The position numbers and the translations under genes were made by a program. From positions 186,001-250,000 of the forward strand of contig NZ_CP092520.1 in assembly GCF_022430525.1 (NCBI RefSeq): a DNA stretch of 64,000 nucleotides, read 5' to 3'. Origin of the DNA: Cetobacterium somerae (GTDB lineage Bacteria; Fusobacteriota; Fusobacteriia; Fusobacteriales; Fusobacteriaceae). Numbering within the stretch: position 1 is the first letter of the stretch; each line of letters starts with the position of its first letter. Of the stretch, positions 9,065 through 16,958 are shown in pieces. Below the pieces are notes generated by a model. That model was not told the origin of the DNA. It saw only the letters and a program-made list of their open reading frames with translations, and did no database searches.

Positions 9065-9949
9065 ATGGTCGGTAAAAAATATGATAAGGTTTATGGATGG
9101 TTGTTCATATTGCCAGTTTTTATTTTGGCAATAATATTCTTTGTAATACCAGCAGGAATGTCTTTGATGTTATCTTTTAAAGAATATTCATTACTGGATA
9201 GTTACACAATGATAGAAGCTCCTTGGATAGGTTTGAAAAATTATAGAGATGCTTTAAATGATGAGATATTTTTTAAATCTTTAAAAAATACAGTTACTTA
9301 TGCTTTGGGAGTTGTACCATCTCAGTTGATAATAGCTTTAGGACTAGCAGTTATATGTAATTCAAAAATAAGAAATAAAGGACTTTTAAGAACGATTTAT
9401 TATATACCTACAGTAACATCAGCAGTTGCAGTTTCAATAATGTTTCTTTTCCTTTATAAAACAGATGGATTATTAAATAAATTTTTAGGAATTTTTGGAA
9501 TAGCTCCAATAGGTTGGTTTAATAGCCCAGCTTTTGCATTACCCTCTATGATGTCTTTAGCTATATGGTCTTCTGTGGGTATATATATGGTTATATTTTT
9601 AGCAGGTCTTCAAGGAATATCACCCTCTTTATATGAAGCTGCAGATATTGATGGAGCCCCAAAGTGGGAACAGTTTTTATACATAACTTTACCTCAGTTA
9701 AAACATGTACTTTTCTTTAACTTAGTAGTATCTTTCATAGGAACACTACAAGTTTTCGATCAAGCTTATGTTATATCAGGAGGAACAGGAGGACCATTGG
9801 ATTCTACAACAACAGTTGTGCTTTATTTATTCAATGCAGGTTTCCGTGATTTTAGAATGGGATATGCATCAGCAATAGCCTTTATATTATTTGGAATAAT
9901 TTTTACTTTAACTATGATTCAGAAGCTAATTTTTAAGGAAAGTGATTAA
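9065..9949 (+). CDS. Sugar ABC transporter permease (MalF type)
   Basis: A 294-residue inner-membrane permease with six predicted helices. The EAA loop EAADIDGAPKWEQFLYITLP (about residues 197-216) is the contact with the ATPase. It lies 16 bases after the binding protein and 3 bases before the second permease. No ATP-binding subunit gene is in the operon, so a shared MsmK/UgpC-type ATPase encoded elsewhere is expected (inference). Confidence 0.92.
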   Translation: MVGKKYDKVYGWLFILPVFILAIIFFVIPAGMSLMLSFKEYSLLDSYTMIEAPWIGLKNYRDALNDEIFFKSLKNTVTYALGVVPSQLIIALGLAVICNSKIRNKGLLRTIYYIPTVTSAVAVSIMFLFLYKTDGLLNKFLGIFGIAPIGWFNSPAFALPSMMSLAIWSSVGIYMVIFLAGLQGISPSLYEAADIDGAPKWEQFLYITLPQLKHVLFFNLVVSFIGTLQVFDQAYVISGGTGGPLDSTTTVVLYLFNAGFRDFRMGYASAIAFILFGIIFTLTMIQKLIFKESD

Positions 9950-9952
9950 TAT

Positions 9953-10777
9953 ATGAAAAAGATATTGAAAAAAGTTTTAAAAATAATCTTAGTATCCATT
10001 GTTATGTTTTATGGAGCTATATCAATATTTCCGTTTATTTGGAGTTTTATAACATCTTTAAAACCTACAACGGAAGTAAATATGTTTACGATACCTTGGG
10101 GAGATTTATCATTTAAAAATTATATTTATATATTTAAAAATTTCCCATTTGTAACATGGCTTTTTAACAGTGTTATAGTTGCGAGTTTAGTAACTTTAGG
10201 AAATATAATATTTAACTCTATGGCTGGATATGCCTTGGCAAGGATAGAGTTTCCAGGAAAAAAAGGTATATTTATAGGAATTTTAGGTATGATGATGATA
10301 CCAGGACAGGTAGTAATGGTTCCAACTTATATTATACTAGTTCACTTTGGATGGATAAACTCATATTTGGGACTAACAATCCCTTTTATGTTTAATTTCT
10401 TTAATATATTTTTAATGAGACAGTTTTTTATGGGAATTCCAAAAGATTTAGAAGAGGCAGGATATATTGATGGATTAAGTAGATTTGGAATATTTTTTAG
10501 AATAATATTACCAGTTTCAAAGTCAGCTTTATCAACACAATTTATACTTAGTTTTACAGGAAATTGGAATAGCTTCTTATGGCCAACGTTAATTGGAAGA
10601 AAACAAAGTATGTATACATTACCGGTTGGATTAAACTCCTTTTATGGGCAGTATTTCCAGTTCTGGGATCAAGTTTTAGCAGGGGTAATGCTACTTTCAA
10701 TTCCAGCAATACTTATATTTATAATATTTCAAAAGCATTTTATAGCTGGAATAGCTAATTCAGGTTCAAAAGAGTAA
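9953..10777 (+). CDS. Sugar ABC transporter permease (MalG type)
   Basis: A 274-residue permease partner of the preceding gene, with about six transmembrane helices and the EAA-loop sequence EEAGYIDGLSRFGIFFRIIL (about residues 163-182). MalG-type hallmarks near the N-terminus include the FPFIWSFITSLKP segment. Together with the preceding permease it forms the membrane channel of the sugar importer. Confidence 0.92.
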   Translation: MKKILKKVLKIILVSIVMFYGAISIFPFIWSFITSLKPTTEVNMFTIPWGDLSFKNYIYIFKNFPFVTWLFNSVIVASLVTLGNIIFNSMAGYALARIEFPGKKGIFIGILGMMMIPGQVVMVPTYIILVHFGWINSYLGLTIPFMFNFFNIFLMRQFFMGIPKDLEEAGYIDGLSRFGIFFRIILPVSKSALSTQFILSFTGNWNSFLWPTLIGRKQSMYTLPVGLNSFYGQYFQFWDQVLAGVMLLSIPAILIFIIFQKHFIAGIANSGSKE

Positions 10778-10817
10778 GCAATAGGAGAGAGATCTCCTTT
10801 AAATTTTAAAATATATA

Positions 10818-10829
10818 TTAAACGTTTAA
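10818..10829. promoter_or_regulatory. LacI-type operator TTAAACGTTTAA
   Basis: A second perfect copy of the operator, 25 bases before the GH65 gene inside the operon. A small stem (AGGAGA/TCTCCT, 10782-10797) lies just upstream. It suggests an internal regulated promoter or a repression loop with the sites at 6711 and 7740. Confidence 0.75.
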
Positions 10830-10854
10830 CTAAAACGAGGGAGTGATTGTTTTG

Positions 10855-13185
10855 ATGAATTACACAAAGGGTACAGGAGAATTAAAAAACTGGATTGTAT
10901 CTGAAAATGAATTTAATTCTAATAACTTAGGAAAATGCGAAGCTATAATGTGCCTAGGGAATGGTTATATGGGAGTTAGAAGTGCAACAGAAGAGGTTTA
11001 TTTAAATGAAACTAGAGATCATTTTGTAAGTGGAACTTTTAATAAATTTGATGAAAATGAAGTAACAGAGTTACCAAATATACCTGATTTTACAAAACTA
11101 AATATAACTTTAGATGGAGAAAGATTAGATTTAGAAAAAGGAGAATTAAAAAATTATTCTAGAGATTTAAACTTAAAAACGGGAGTTATAACAAGAGAGT
11201 TTAATTGGACATTTAAAGGAAAAGAGTATCACTTTATTTCAAGAAGATTTGTATCTTTAAAAGAGTTAAATTTAATGGCAATGGAAGTGGAAATAACACC
11301 ATTAAATATGGACTCAGCTGTTGTTATAAGCTCAGGAATAGATGGGCAGGTTACTAATAGTGGTGCTCAACATTTTCATGAGGGTGAAAAAAGAATATAT
11401 AATAAAAAATTTATTGAGATGATTTCAACAACAACAACAATGAAAATTGATTTTGTTCAAATGACAACTCATGCATTAAAAAAAGATGGTGTAGAAGTTG
11501 AAATAGCTCCAGACTTAAATATGGATAGAAGAAAAGTATCTGTAGAATATAAGGTAGATTTAAAAAAGGGAGAGAAATTAACATTTGAAAAGCTTTGTAC
11601 CGTTAATACAACAAGAGACTTAGCACATGCTGGAAAAGAGTTAAAGAATATTAGAACTTTTTCATTAAATCAATTGGAGAATTTATCGAAGATTGGATTC
11701 CAAACTTTATTGAATGAAAGTGCTAAAGAGTGGGATAAAAAATGGCAAGAGATAGATATCAAAATTTCATCTAAAGAGGAATTTGATCAACTTGCAATAA
11801 GATTTGCTCAGTATCATTTAATTGTTATGACACCATCTCATGACTCTAGAATGGGAGTTGGAGCAAAAGGTCTTTCTGGTGAAGGATATAAAGGGCACTC
11901 GTTTTGGGATACAGAGTTATTTATTATGCCATTTTTCACTTATACAATGCCAGAAGTTGCAAAATCATTGGCAAAATATAGATTTGAAACTTTAGGAGGA
12001 GCAAGAAAAAAAGCTGAGGATAATGGATATTCAGGAGCTATGTTCCCTTGGGAATCAGCATGGAAAGATGATGGAGAGGTTACACCTGTTTGGGGAGCTG
12101 TAGATATTGTAACAGGAAAAGCTACAAAGATATGGTCTGGATTTATAGAGCAACATATAACTTGTGATGTAGCTTATGCATTATGGCAATATTATATGGT
12201 AACTAAGGATGAAGAGTTTATGGAAAACTATGGATTTGAAATTCTATTTGATACTGCAATTTTCTGGGCTAGTAGATTAGAGTGGAATGAAGAGAAAAAA
12301 GAATATCACATTAATAATGTAATAGGACCAGATGAATATAAAGAGCATGTAAATAATAATGCTTTTACAAACTATATGGCAAATTGGAACTTAAATTTAG
12401 CAATAGAATACTATGAAAAGCTAAAAAATGAAAAACCAGAACTATTTAACAGATTAAATGAAAAATTAAATTTAGATTTAAATTTAAATATCTGGATGGA
12501 TAAAGTTACAAAAATATACCTTCCACAACCAAGAGAGATTGATGGAGTTATTCCTCAAGATGATACATATTTAAGTAAGGAAATTATAGATTTAACAAAA
12601 TATAAAAATCAAGATCATGTGGGATCTATGTTTAAAGACTATAGTTTAGATCAAGTTAATGAGATTCAAGTTTCAAAACAAGCTGATATTATGGTGCTAT
12701 TTTATCTATTAGAAAATAGATTCTCAACAGATATAAAAAGAGCAAACTGGAATTATTATGAGCCAAAAACTTTACATGATTCATCTCTTAGTTTATCAAC
12801 ACACTGTGTTTTAGCTAGTGATATGAACGATAAAGAGATGGCATATGATTTATTTAGAAGAGCTTCTGAAATAGATTTAGGACCAAATATGAAAACTTCA
12901 GATCATGGGGTTCATGCGGCATCTTTAGGAGGAATTTGGCAATGTATTGTAAATGGATTTGCTGGAGTTAGAATGTTAGGTGGAGATTTAAGAATTGATC
13001 CAAAGTTGCCTGAGAATTGGAACGAGGTAAAGTTTCCATTAAATTGGCATGGAGTTAATTTAACAGTTGAAGTTACAAAAAATACGCTGATTGTAATTAG
13101 AAATTCTAAAAATAGAACTGAAGTTAAATTTACAGTGTTTGGAAAAGAGTATGTTTTAGATAAAAAAATAGAGATTAAATACTAG
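10855..13185 (+). CDS. Glycoside hydrolase family 65 phosphorylase
   Basis: A 776-residue GH65 protein (maltose, trehalose, kojibiose or nigerose phosphorylase group). ATG at 10855 is chosen because GAGGGAG (10837-10843) fits it; the GTG at 10843 overlaps that site. Visible motifs are KGHSFWDTELF, which binds substrate, and GPDEYKEHVNNN near residue 494, whose Glu is the general acid in the family. Cytoplasmic phosphorolysis would give beta-glucose 1-phosphate plus a sugar. The adjacent beta-phosphoglucomutase gene strongly supports phosphorylase rather than hydrolase activity. The exact linkage is not readable; maltose and kojibiose types are both plausible. Confidence 0.9.
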   Translation: MNYTKGTGELKNWIVSENEFNSNNLGKCEAIMCLGNGYMGVRSATEEVYLNETRDHFVSGTFNKFDENEVTELPNIPDFTKLNITLDGERLDLEKGELKNYSRDLNLKTGVITREFNWTFKGKEYHFISRRFVSLKELNLMAMEVEITPLNMDSAVVISSGIDGQVTNSGAQHFHEGEKRIYNKKFIEMISTTTTMKIDFVQMTTHALKKDGVEVEIAPDLNMDRRKVSVEYKVDLKKGEKLTFEKLCTVNTTRDLAHAGKELKNIRTFSLNQLENLSKIGFQTLLNESAKEWDKKWQEIDIKISSKEEFDQLAIRFAQYHLIVMTPSHDSRMGVGAKGLSGEGYKGHSFWDTELFIMPFFTYTMPEVAKSLAKYRFETLGGARKKAEDNGYSGAMFPWESAWKDDGEVTPVWGAVDIVTGKATKIWSGFIEQHITCDVAYALWQYYMVTKDEEFMENYGFEILFDTAIFWASRLEWNEEKKEYHINNVIGPDEYKEHVNNNAFTNYMANWNLNLAIEYYEKLKNEKPELFNRLNEKLNLDLNLNIWMDKVTKIYLPQPREIDGVIPQDDTYLSKEIIDLTKYKNQDHVGSMFKDYSLDQVNEIQVSKQADIMVLFYLLENRFSTDIKRANWNYYEPKTLHDSSLSLSTHCVLASDMNDKEMAYDLFRRASEIDLGPNMKTSDHGVHAASLGGIWQCIVNGFAGVRMLGGDLRIDPKLPENWNEVKFPLNWHGVNLTVEVTKNTLIVIRNSKNRTEVKFTVFGKEYVLDKKIEIKY

Positions 13186-13194
13186 GAGAGAGAC

Positions 13195-13845
13195 ATGAAT
13201 ATAAGAGGTTTTATATTTGATTTAGATGGAGTTATAACAGACACAGCAGAGTACCATTACTTAGCTTGGAAAAAATTATCAGATGATAATGGCTGGAATT
13301 TTGATAGAGAATTAAATGAAAAATTGAGAGGGGTTTCTAGATTAGATTCCCTTCAAATAATATTAGATCACAATGATGTGAAATTAGAGCTTGAAGAAAA
13401 AGATAGACTGGCAAATTTAAAAAATGTGAACTATGTTCAAATGCTTCAAAAAATTACTCCAGCTGATTTATTGCCAGGAGTTAAAGAATTTTTAATAGAG
13501 CTAAGAGAGAAAGGATTTAAAACATCGGTAGCATCAGCTAGTAAAAATGCAGATTTAGTTCTTACTAACTTAGAAGCAAAAGGATTATTTGACAATATAT
13601 CTGATGGAAACTCAGTTGAAAATAGTAAGCCAGCTCCAGATGTATTTATTCATGCAGCTGGAAGTATAGGGTGTACAGCAAAAGAGTGCATTGTTCTAGA
13701 GGATGCTGAAGCAGGGGTAGCTGCAGCAAAATTAGCAGGAATGAAAGCTATTGGATTAGGACCAGAAGAAATATTAGGAAAGGCAGATTTTATATTTAAA
13801 GGAATTTATGAAATAAACTTAGATGACATTATAAAAAGAATTTAA
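13195..13845 (+). CDS. pgmB: Beta-phosphoglucomutase
   Basis: A 216-residue HAD-superfamily protein of the standard beta-PGM length. The nucleophile motif FDLDGVITDTAEYH (Asp9, with acid/base Asp11), the cap-domain LRGVSRLDSL, the SAS motif in VASASKNA and the metal loop LEDAEAGVAAAKLAG are all present. It converts beta-glucose 1-phosphate to glucose 6-phosphate, the step needed after an inverting GH65 phosphorylase, which is encoded 9 bases upstream. Confidence 0.95.
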   Translation: MNIRGFIFDLDGVITDTAEYHYLAWKKLSDDNGWNFDRELNEKLRGVSRLDSLQIILDHNDVKLELEEKDRLANLKNVNYVQMLQKITPADLLPGVKEFLIELREKGFKTSVASASKNADLVLTNLEAKGLFDNISDGNSVENSKPAPDVFIHAAGSIGCTAKECIVLEDAEAGVAAAKLAGMKAIGLGPEEILGKADFIFKGIYEINLDDIIKRI

Positions 13846-13859
13846 TAAAGGGGAAGAAA

Positions 13860-14864
13860 ATGAGAAAATTATATTCGGTTTCGTTAATGGTATTATGCTT
13901 AGCAGCGTTAGGAAAAAATACGTTAGGACAAGAGTTAGATCCAAAGGTTGAAATACTTAAAAATGAGAATACTGACGGAGGAGCTAGCGGAATAGAGTAT
14001 TATAATGAAAATCAATTGAGATTCTTTGAACTTGAAAATGAGTTAAAGGCTTTAAAAGAGGAGAAAGCTAAAAAAGAGCTAAAATTAACTGGTTTTATTG
14101 GAACAAAAGTGGAAGTTGAAGAGTTATCTAAAGATATAAATGAAGGAAAAGTAAAGTTTGTTTTTGCTGAGGGAATTTTAAAACATGAAGATTATGATAG
14201 CTGGTCATTGTTTTATCATATTGCTAAAGAGCAATATTTTAAATCTAAAATGTGGGATAGAAGTGGAAGTCCACAAAATACGATTATAGAGATTGCACCA
14301 AGATATCAATATAACTTTGAAAATGATAAAGGAATGACAGCTTTTGAACTGATTTATACATCTGAAAGTATTGATAACAGAGATGCAGTAAAACCTAAAG
14401 TTTCAATTTTTCACATGATCAATGATAAATTAGCTATGAACTTTTATACTTTAGTAGGAAGAGAGTTTAAGGGTGGCTATGATGACTATGAGTTTGTTGA
14501 GATAGAACCAGGATTTTCTTATAGATTTACTGATAATTTAGGAATGGGAATGAACTATTTTTTAAAGTGGGGACAGACATCAAATGAGAGATTTACAGAG
14601 AGAGAAAGATTTTTCAAACCATATATTTGGAGAAACTTTCAAAGTCTAGATTTAGGTCTTTCGCTATGGGGAGAGATAGGACCATATAGTAATAATGTAG
14701 GAGATAGAAATAGTAATACAAAATTTGGAATATCAGGAAATAAAAAGTTAACAGAATCTTTAACAATGGTAGGAGAAGCAAGTTATAAAAGAGAGGATAA
14801 GAAAAGATCAAATGAAAAAGTGGATATAACATTGATGATGTTAGGATTACAATATAGCTTTTAA
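13860..14864 (+). CDS. Predicted outer-membrane beta-barrel protein
   Basis: A 334-residue exported protein: signal peptide of about 23 residues (MRKLYSVSLMVLCLAALG onward), a short heptad-like region around residues 50-75 (FFELENELKALKEEKAKKEL), then alternating beta-strand sequence rich in Tyr/Phe, ending in LGLQYSF with the terminal Phe typical of outer-membrane barrels. It is 14 bases after pgmB within the sugar operon, so it may be the outer-membrane channel for the sugar. I recognise no specific family. Confidence 0.7.
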   Translation: MRKLYSVSLMVLCLAALGKNTLGQELDPKVEILKNENTDGGASGIEYYNENQLRFFELENELKALKEEKAKKELKLTGFIGTKVEVEELSKDINEGKVKFVFAEGILKHEDYDSWSLFYHIAKEQYFKSKMWDRSGSPQNTIIEIAPRYQYNFENDKGMTAFELIYTSESIDNRDAVKPKVSIFHMINDKLAMNFYTLVGREFKGGYDDYEFVEIEPGFSYRFTDNLGMGMNYFLKWGQTSNERFTERERFFKPYIWRNFQSLDLGLSLWGEIGPYSNNVGDRNSNTKFGISGNKKLTESLTMVGEASYKREDKKRSNEKVDITLMMLGLQYSF

Positions 14865-14877
14865 TTAGGAGAGAGAA

Positions 14878-16071
14878 GTGAAAGAAAATACAAAAAAATT
14901 GGTGGAAATGTTAGGTGGAAAAGAGAATATAAAAAGCATAAATCATTGTATGACTAGATTGAGAGCTCAATTAAATGATTCAACTTTATTGAATAAAGAG
15001 GGATTAGAAAATAATCATTTTTGTAAGGGTATAGTTGTAAATGGTGAAAATATTCAAATTGTAATAGGTGTTAAAGTCAAAGAGATTTTCAAAGAGATTT
15101 TAACTTTTATAGGAGAAAAAGATGAAGCGAAAAAAAATAGACTGTCTTTTTTTTCTGAAATTTTTCTACCGATGATTTCATGGATTCTTATGACAGGGAT
15201 GTTACTTATTTTTCTAAAAATACCATTTTTAAAAGAGTTTAGAGGTATAAAAGAATTATATGAAGTTTTACTGAGATATTTTCCAGCTGTATTGGGATAT
15301 TCACTGTTTACATATTTTGGAAAAGCACCTATAGTAGGAATAGCTTTTGGCTTTTTAATGATAAATTTAGATTTGGGAGATAATTTATTAGTGGTATTAC
15401 CAGCTTTTTATTTTCTGAAAAAATTAAATGATATTTTAGAAAAACATATAAAAGATCCATTTAAGATACTTTTAGCCCCTTCACTTTCTATTTTAATAGG
15501 TTATATTATAGTTAGTTTTTTCTTAAAGAATTTAGGAGAAATAGTATTACTAGTGTTTATAAATTGGATGGAGACAGTTTTTGATTGGAAATATTACCCT
15601 ATTTTAGCAGGAATTTTTGGGGGAGTCTATGCTTTAAGTGTAAAATATGGACTTCATCATATATTACTTTTTTTAGACCTACAACTTATTTTATCAGGAG
15701 TTGGAACATTTTTCTGGCCAATGGTGGTAGTTTCAAATATAGCTCAAGGAGCAGTAGCTTTAGGGAGTTCATTTAGAGAGTGGAAAGCAGCAGGGTTAGC
15801 ATATATAGGGATAACAGAGCCAGCTATGTATGGAATAAATTTAAAAGAAAATAGGAGATTTGTATTAGCTATTATTTTATCTTCTTTAGGCGGATATTTG
15901 TGTGGTATTTATAGAGTTAAATCGATGGGAATAGGTCCAGGTGGAATACCTGCAATTCTAGTAGTAAATGAAAATAGTAGAATAAAATTTATCTTAATTA
16001 TAGTATTTATTATTGTATCAGGAGTAATTTTAGGATTATTTTTAAAAAAGATTAGATTTAAAGAGAATTAA
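14878..16071 (+). CDS. PTS EIIBC, glucose superfamily, short
   Basis: A 397-residue protein starting at GTG 14878 with AGGAG 5 bases before. Residues 1-85 form an EIIB domain with the phosphocysteine motif NHCMTRLR (Cys24). The rest is a hydrophobic EIIC domain containing GITEPAMYGIN. No EIIA domain is attached, so EIIA must come in trans. The EIIC part (about 300 residues) is shorter than usual for the family (about 350-370). It is last in an operon that also encodes an ABC importer, giving two uptake systems under one regulator. It may import a related sugar or act in sensing. Confidence 0.8.
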   Translation: MKENTKKLVEMLGGKENIKSINHCMTRLRAQLNDSTLLNKEGLENNHFCKGIVVNGENIQIVIGVKVKEIFKEILTFIGEKDEAKKNRLSFFSEIFLPMISWILMTGMLLIFLKIPFLKEFRGIKELYEVLLRYFPAVLGYSLFTYFGKAPIVGIAFGFLMINLDLGDNLLVVLPAFYFLKKLNDILEKHIKDPFKILLAPSLSILIGYIIVSFFLKNLGEIVLLVFINWMETVFDWKYYPILAGIFGGVYALSVKYGLHHILLFLDLQLILSGVGTFFWPMVVVSNIAQGAVALGSSFREWKAAGLAYIGITEPAMYGINLKENRRFVLAIILSSLGGYLCGIYRVKSMGIGPGGIPAILVVNENSRIKFILIIVFIIVSGVILGLFLKKIRFKEN

Positions 16072-16113
16072 TTAAGCAAAAAGCTGTGGAGAAATCTACA
16101 GCTTTTTTGCTTA
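16072..16113. terminator. Terminator after PTS gene, first copy of a repeated unit
   Basis: A long stem: AAGCAAAAAGCTGTGGA pairs with the TCTACAGC(T6)GCTT arm around a short GAAA-containing loop. The core AAGCTGTGGAGAAATCTACA recurs exactly at 16863 after the HEPN-MNT pair. Confidence 0.85.
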
Positions 16114-16135
16114 AGCTAGATAGATGTGATACAAT
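16107..16135 (+). promoter_or_regulatory. Promoter of HEPN-MNT pair
   Basis: TTGCTT (16107-16112), a 17-base spacer, and TACAAT (16130-16135) preceded by TGA as an extended -10. The -35 box is the tail of the preceding terminator stem. Confidence 0.55.
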
Positions 16136-16167
16136 ATATAAAAAAGTTAGAATAGGGTGATATTTTT

Positions 16168-16569
16168 ATGGGAAAGAGATGGAGTGAAAAAATTAAAGAT
16201 TTAGAGAACGCTGTTTCAAGATTAGATGAAGCCATAAAAGATAGTAAAAAAATAGAATTGTCAACATTAAAGGATGGGGTAATTCAAAGATTTGAATTCA
16301 CGTTAGAGTTATCTTGGAAGATATTAAAAACATATTTAATGAATGAAGGAATAGATTGTGTGAATACACCAAAAAGTGTTGTAAGAGAAGCATATAAAGC
16401 TGGAATTATAAAAAATGGTGAGATTTGGATAGAGATGATAGATGATAGAAATTTAACATCACATATTTATAGTCAATCAATGGCAGATGATATATATTTA
16501 AGAATAACAAAAAAATATTTTAAAGAATTAGAGTTGTTATTTTACTATTTAAAGGAGATGAACTTTTAA
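16168..16569 (+). CDS. HEPN-domain protein (HI0074/HepT type)
   Basis: A 133-residue helical protein of the nucleotidyltransferase-substrate-binding (HEPN) family. Near residue 92 it carries RNLTSHIY, an exact RX4HXY motif as in HepT RNase toxins of type VII toxin-antitoxin systems, where the Tyr is the site modified by the MNT partner. Its stop is directly followed by the ATG of the MNT gene, the usual two-gene arrangement. Likely role: RNase toxin neutralised by adenylylation (inference from family knowledge). Some members of the HI0074 branch have no demonstrated toxicity, so this could be a simple partner protein. Confidence 0.85.
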   Translation: MGKRWSEKIKDLENAVSRLDEAIKDSKKIELSTLKDGVIQRFEFTLELSWKILKTYLMNEGIDCVNTPKSVVREAYKAGIIKNGEIWIEMIDDRNLTSHIYSQSMADDIYLRITKKYFKELELLFYYLKEMNF

Positions 16570-16863
16570 ATGAAGTTTGGTTTGAAGGAAAGAGAGTTAG
16601 ATGAGATAAAAGTTTTATATTATCTATTTCCTGAGATAGATGAGATTGTAATATTTGGATCTAGAGCAAGAGGAGATTATAATAAAGTTTCAGATATAGA
16701 TATTGCAATAAAAGGTGATGTAGATAAAATTATGTATAAAATAAGAGATTATTTTGAGGAGAGTAGTATAATATATACTGTAGATGTTGTAAATTATATA
16801 TCTATAAGCAATCAGGATTTTAAAGAGAATATAGATAACGAAGGCATAATAGTTAATAGTTAA
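16570..16863 (+). CDS. MNT-type minimal nucleotidyltransferase
   Basis: A 97-residue minimal nucleotidyltransferase with the GSX10DXD signature (GSRARGDYNKVSDIDIAIKG, about residues 29-48), the magnesium and NTP site. The gene touches the stop codon of the HEPN gene, so translation is probably coupled. In type VII systems this protein adds AMP units to a tyrosine of the HEPN toxin. The strong motif match supports an active enzyme. Confidence 0.88.
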   Translation: MKFGLKERELDEIKVLYYLFPEIDEIVIFGSRARGDYNKVSDIDIAIKGDVDKIMYKIRDYFEESSIIYTVDVVNYISISNQDFKENIDNEGIIVNS

Positions 16864-16890
16864 AGCTGTGGAGAAATCTACAGCTTTTTG
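16863..16890 (+). terminator. Terminator after HEPN-MNT pair, second copy
   Basis: AAAGCTGTGGA and TCTACAGCTTT form a stem around a GAAA loop, ending in T5GC. Core and loop match the copy at 16081-16108. Confidence 0.85.
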
Positions 16891-16917
16891 CTTTATAGTT
16901 GGTATATATGATATAAT
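16888..16917 (+). promoter_or_regulatory. Promoter of second nucleotidase gene
   Basis: TTGCTT (16888-16893), an 18-base spacer and TATAAT (16912-16917) with a TGA extended -10. The arrangement matches the promoter before the HEPN gene, with the -35 embedded in the terminator tail. Confidence 0.6.
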
Positions 16918-16958
16918 ACTTCAGATTTAAATTTAATTATTTTATTGGAGGGTGTATT

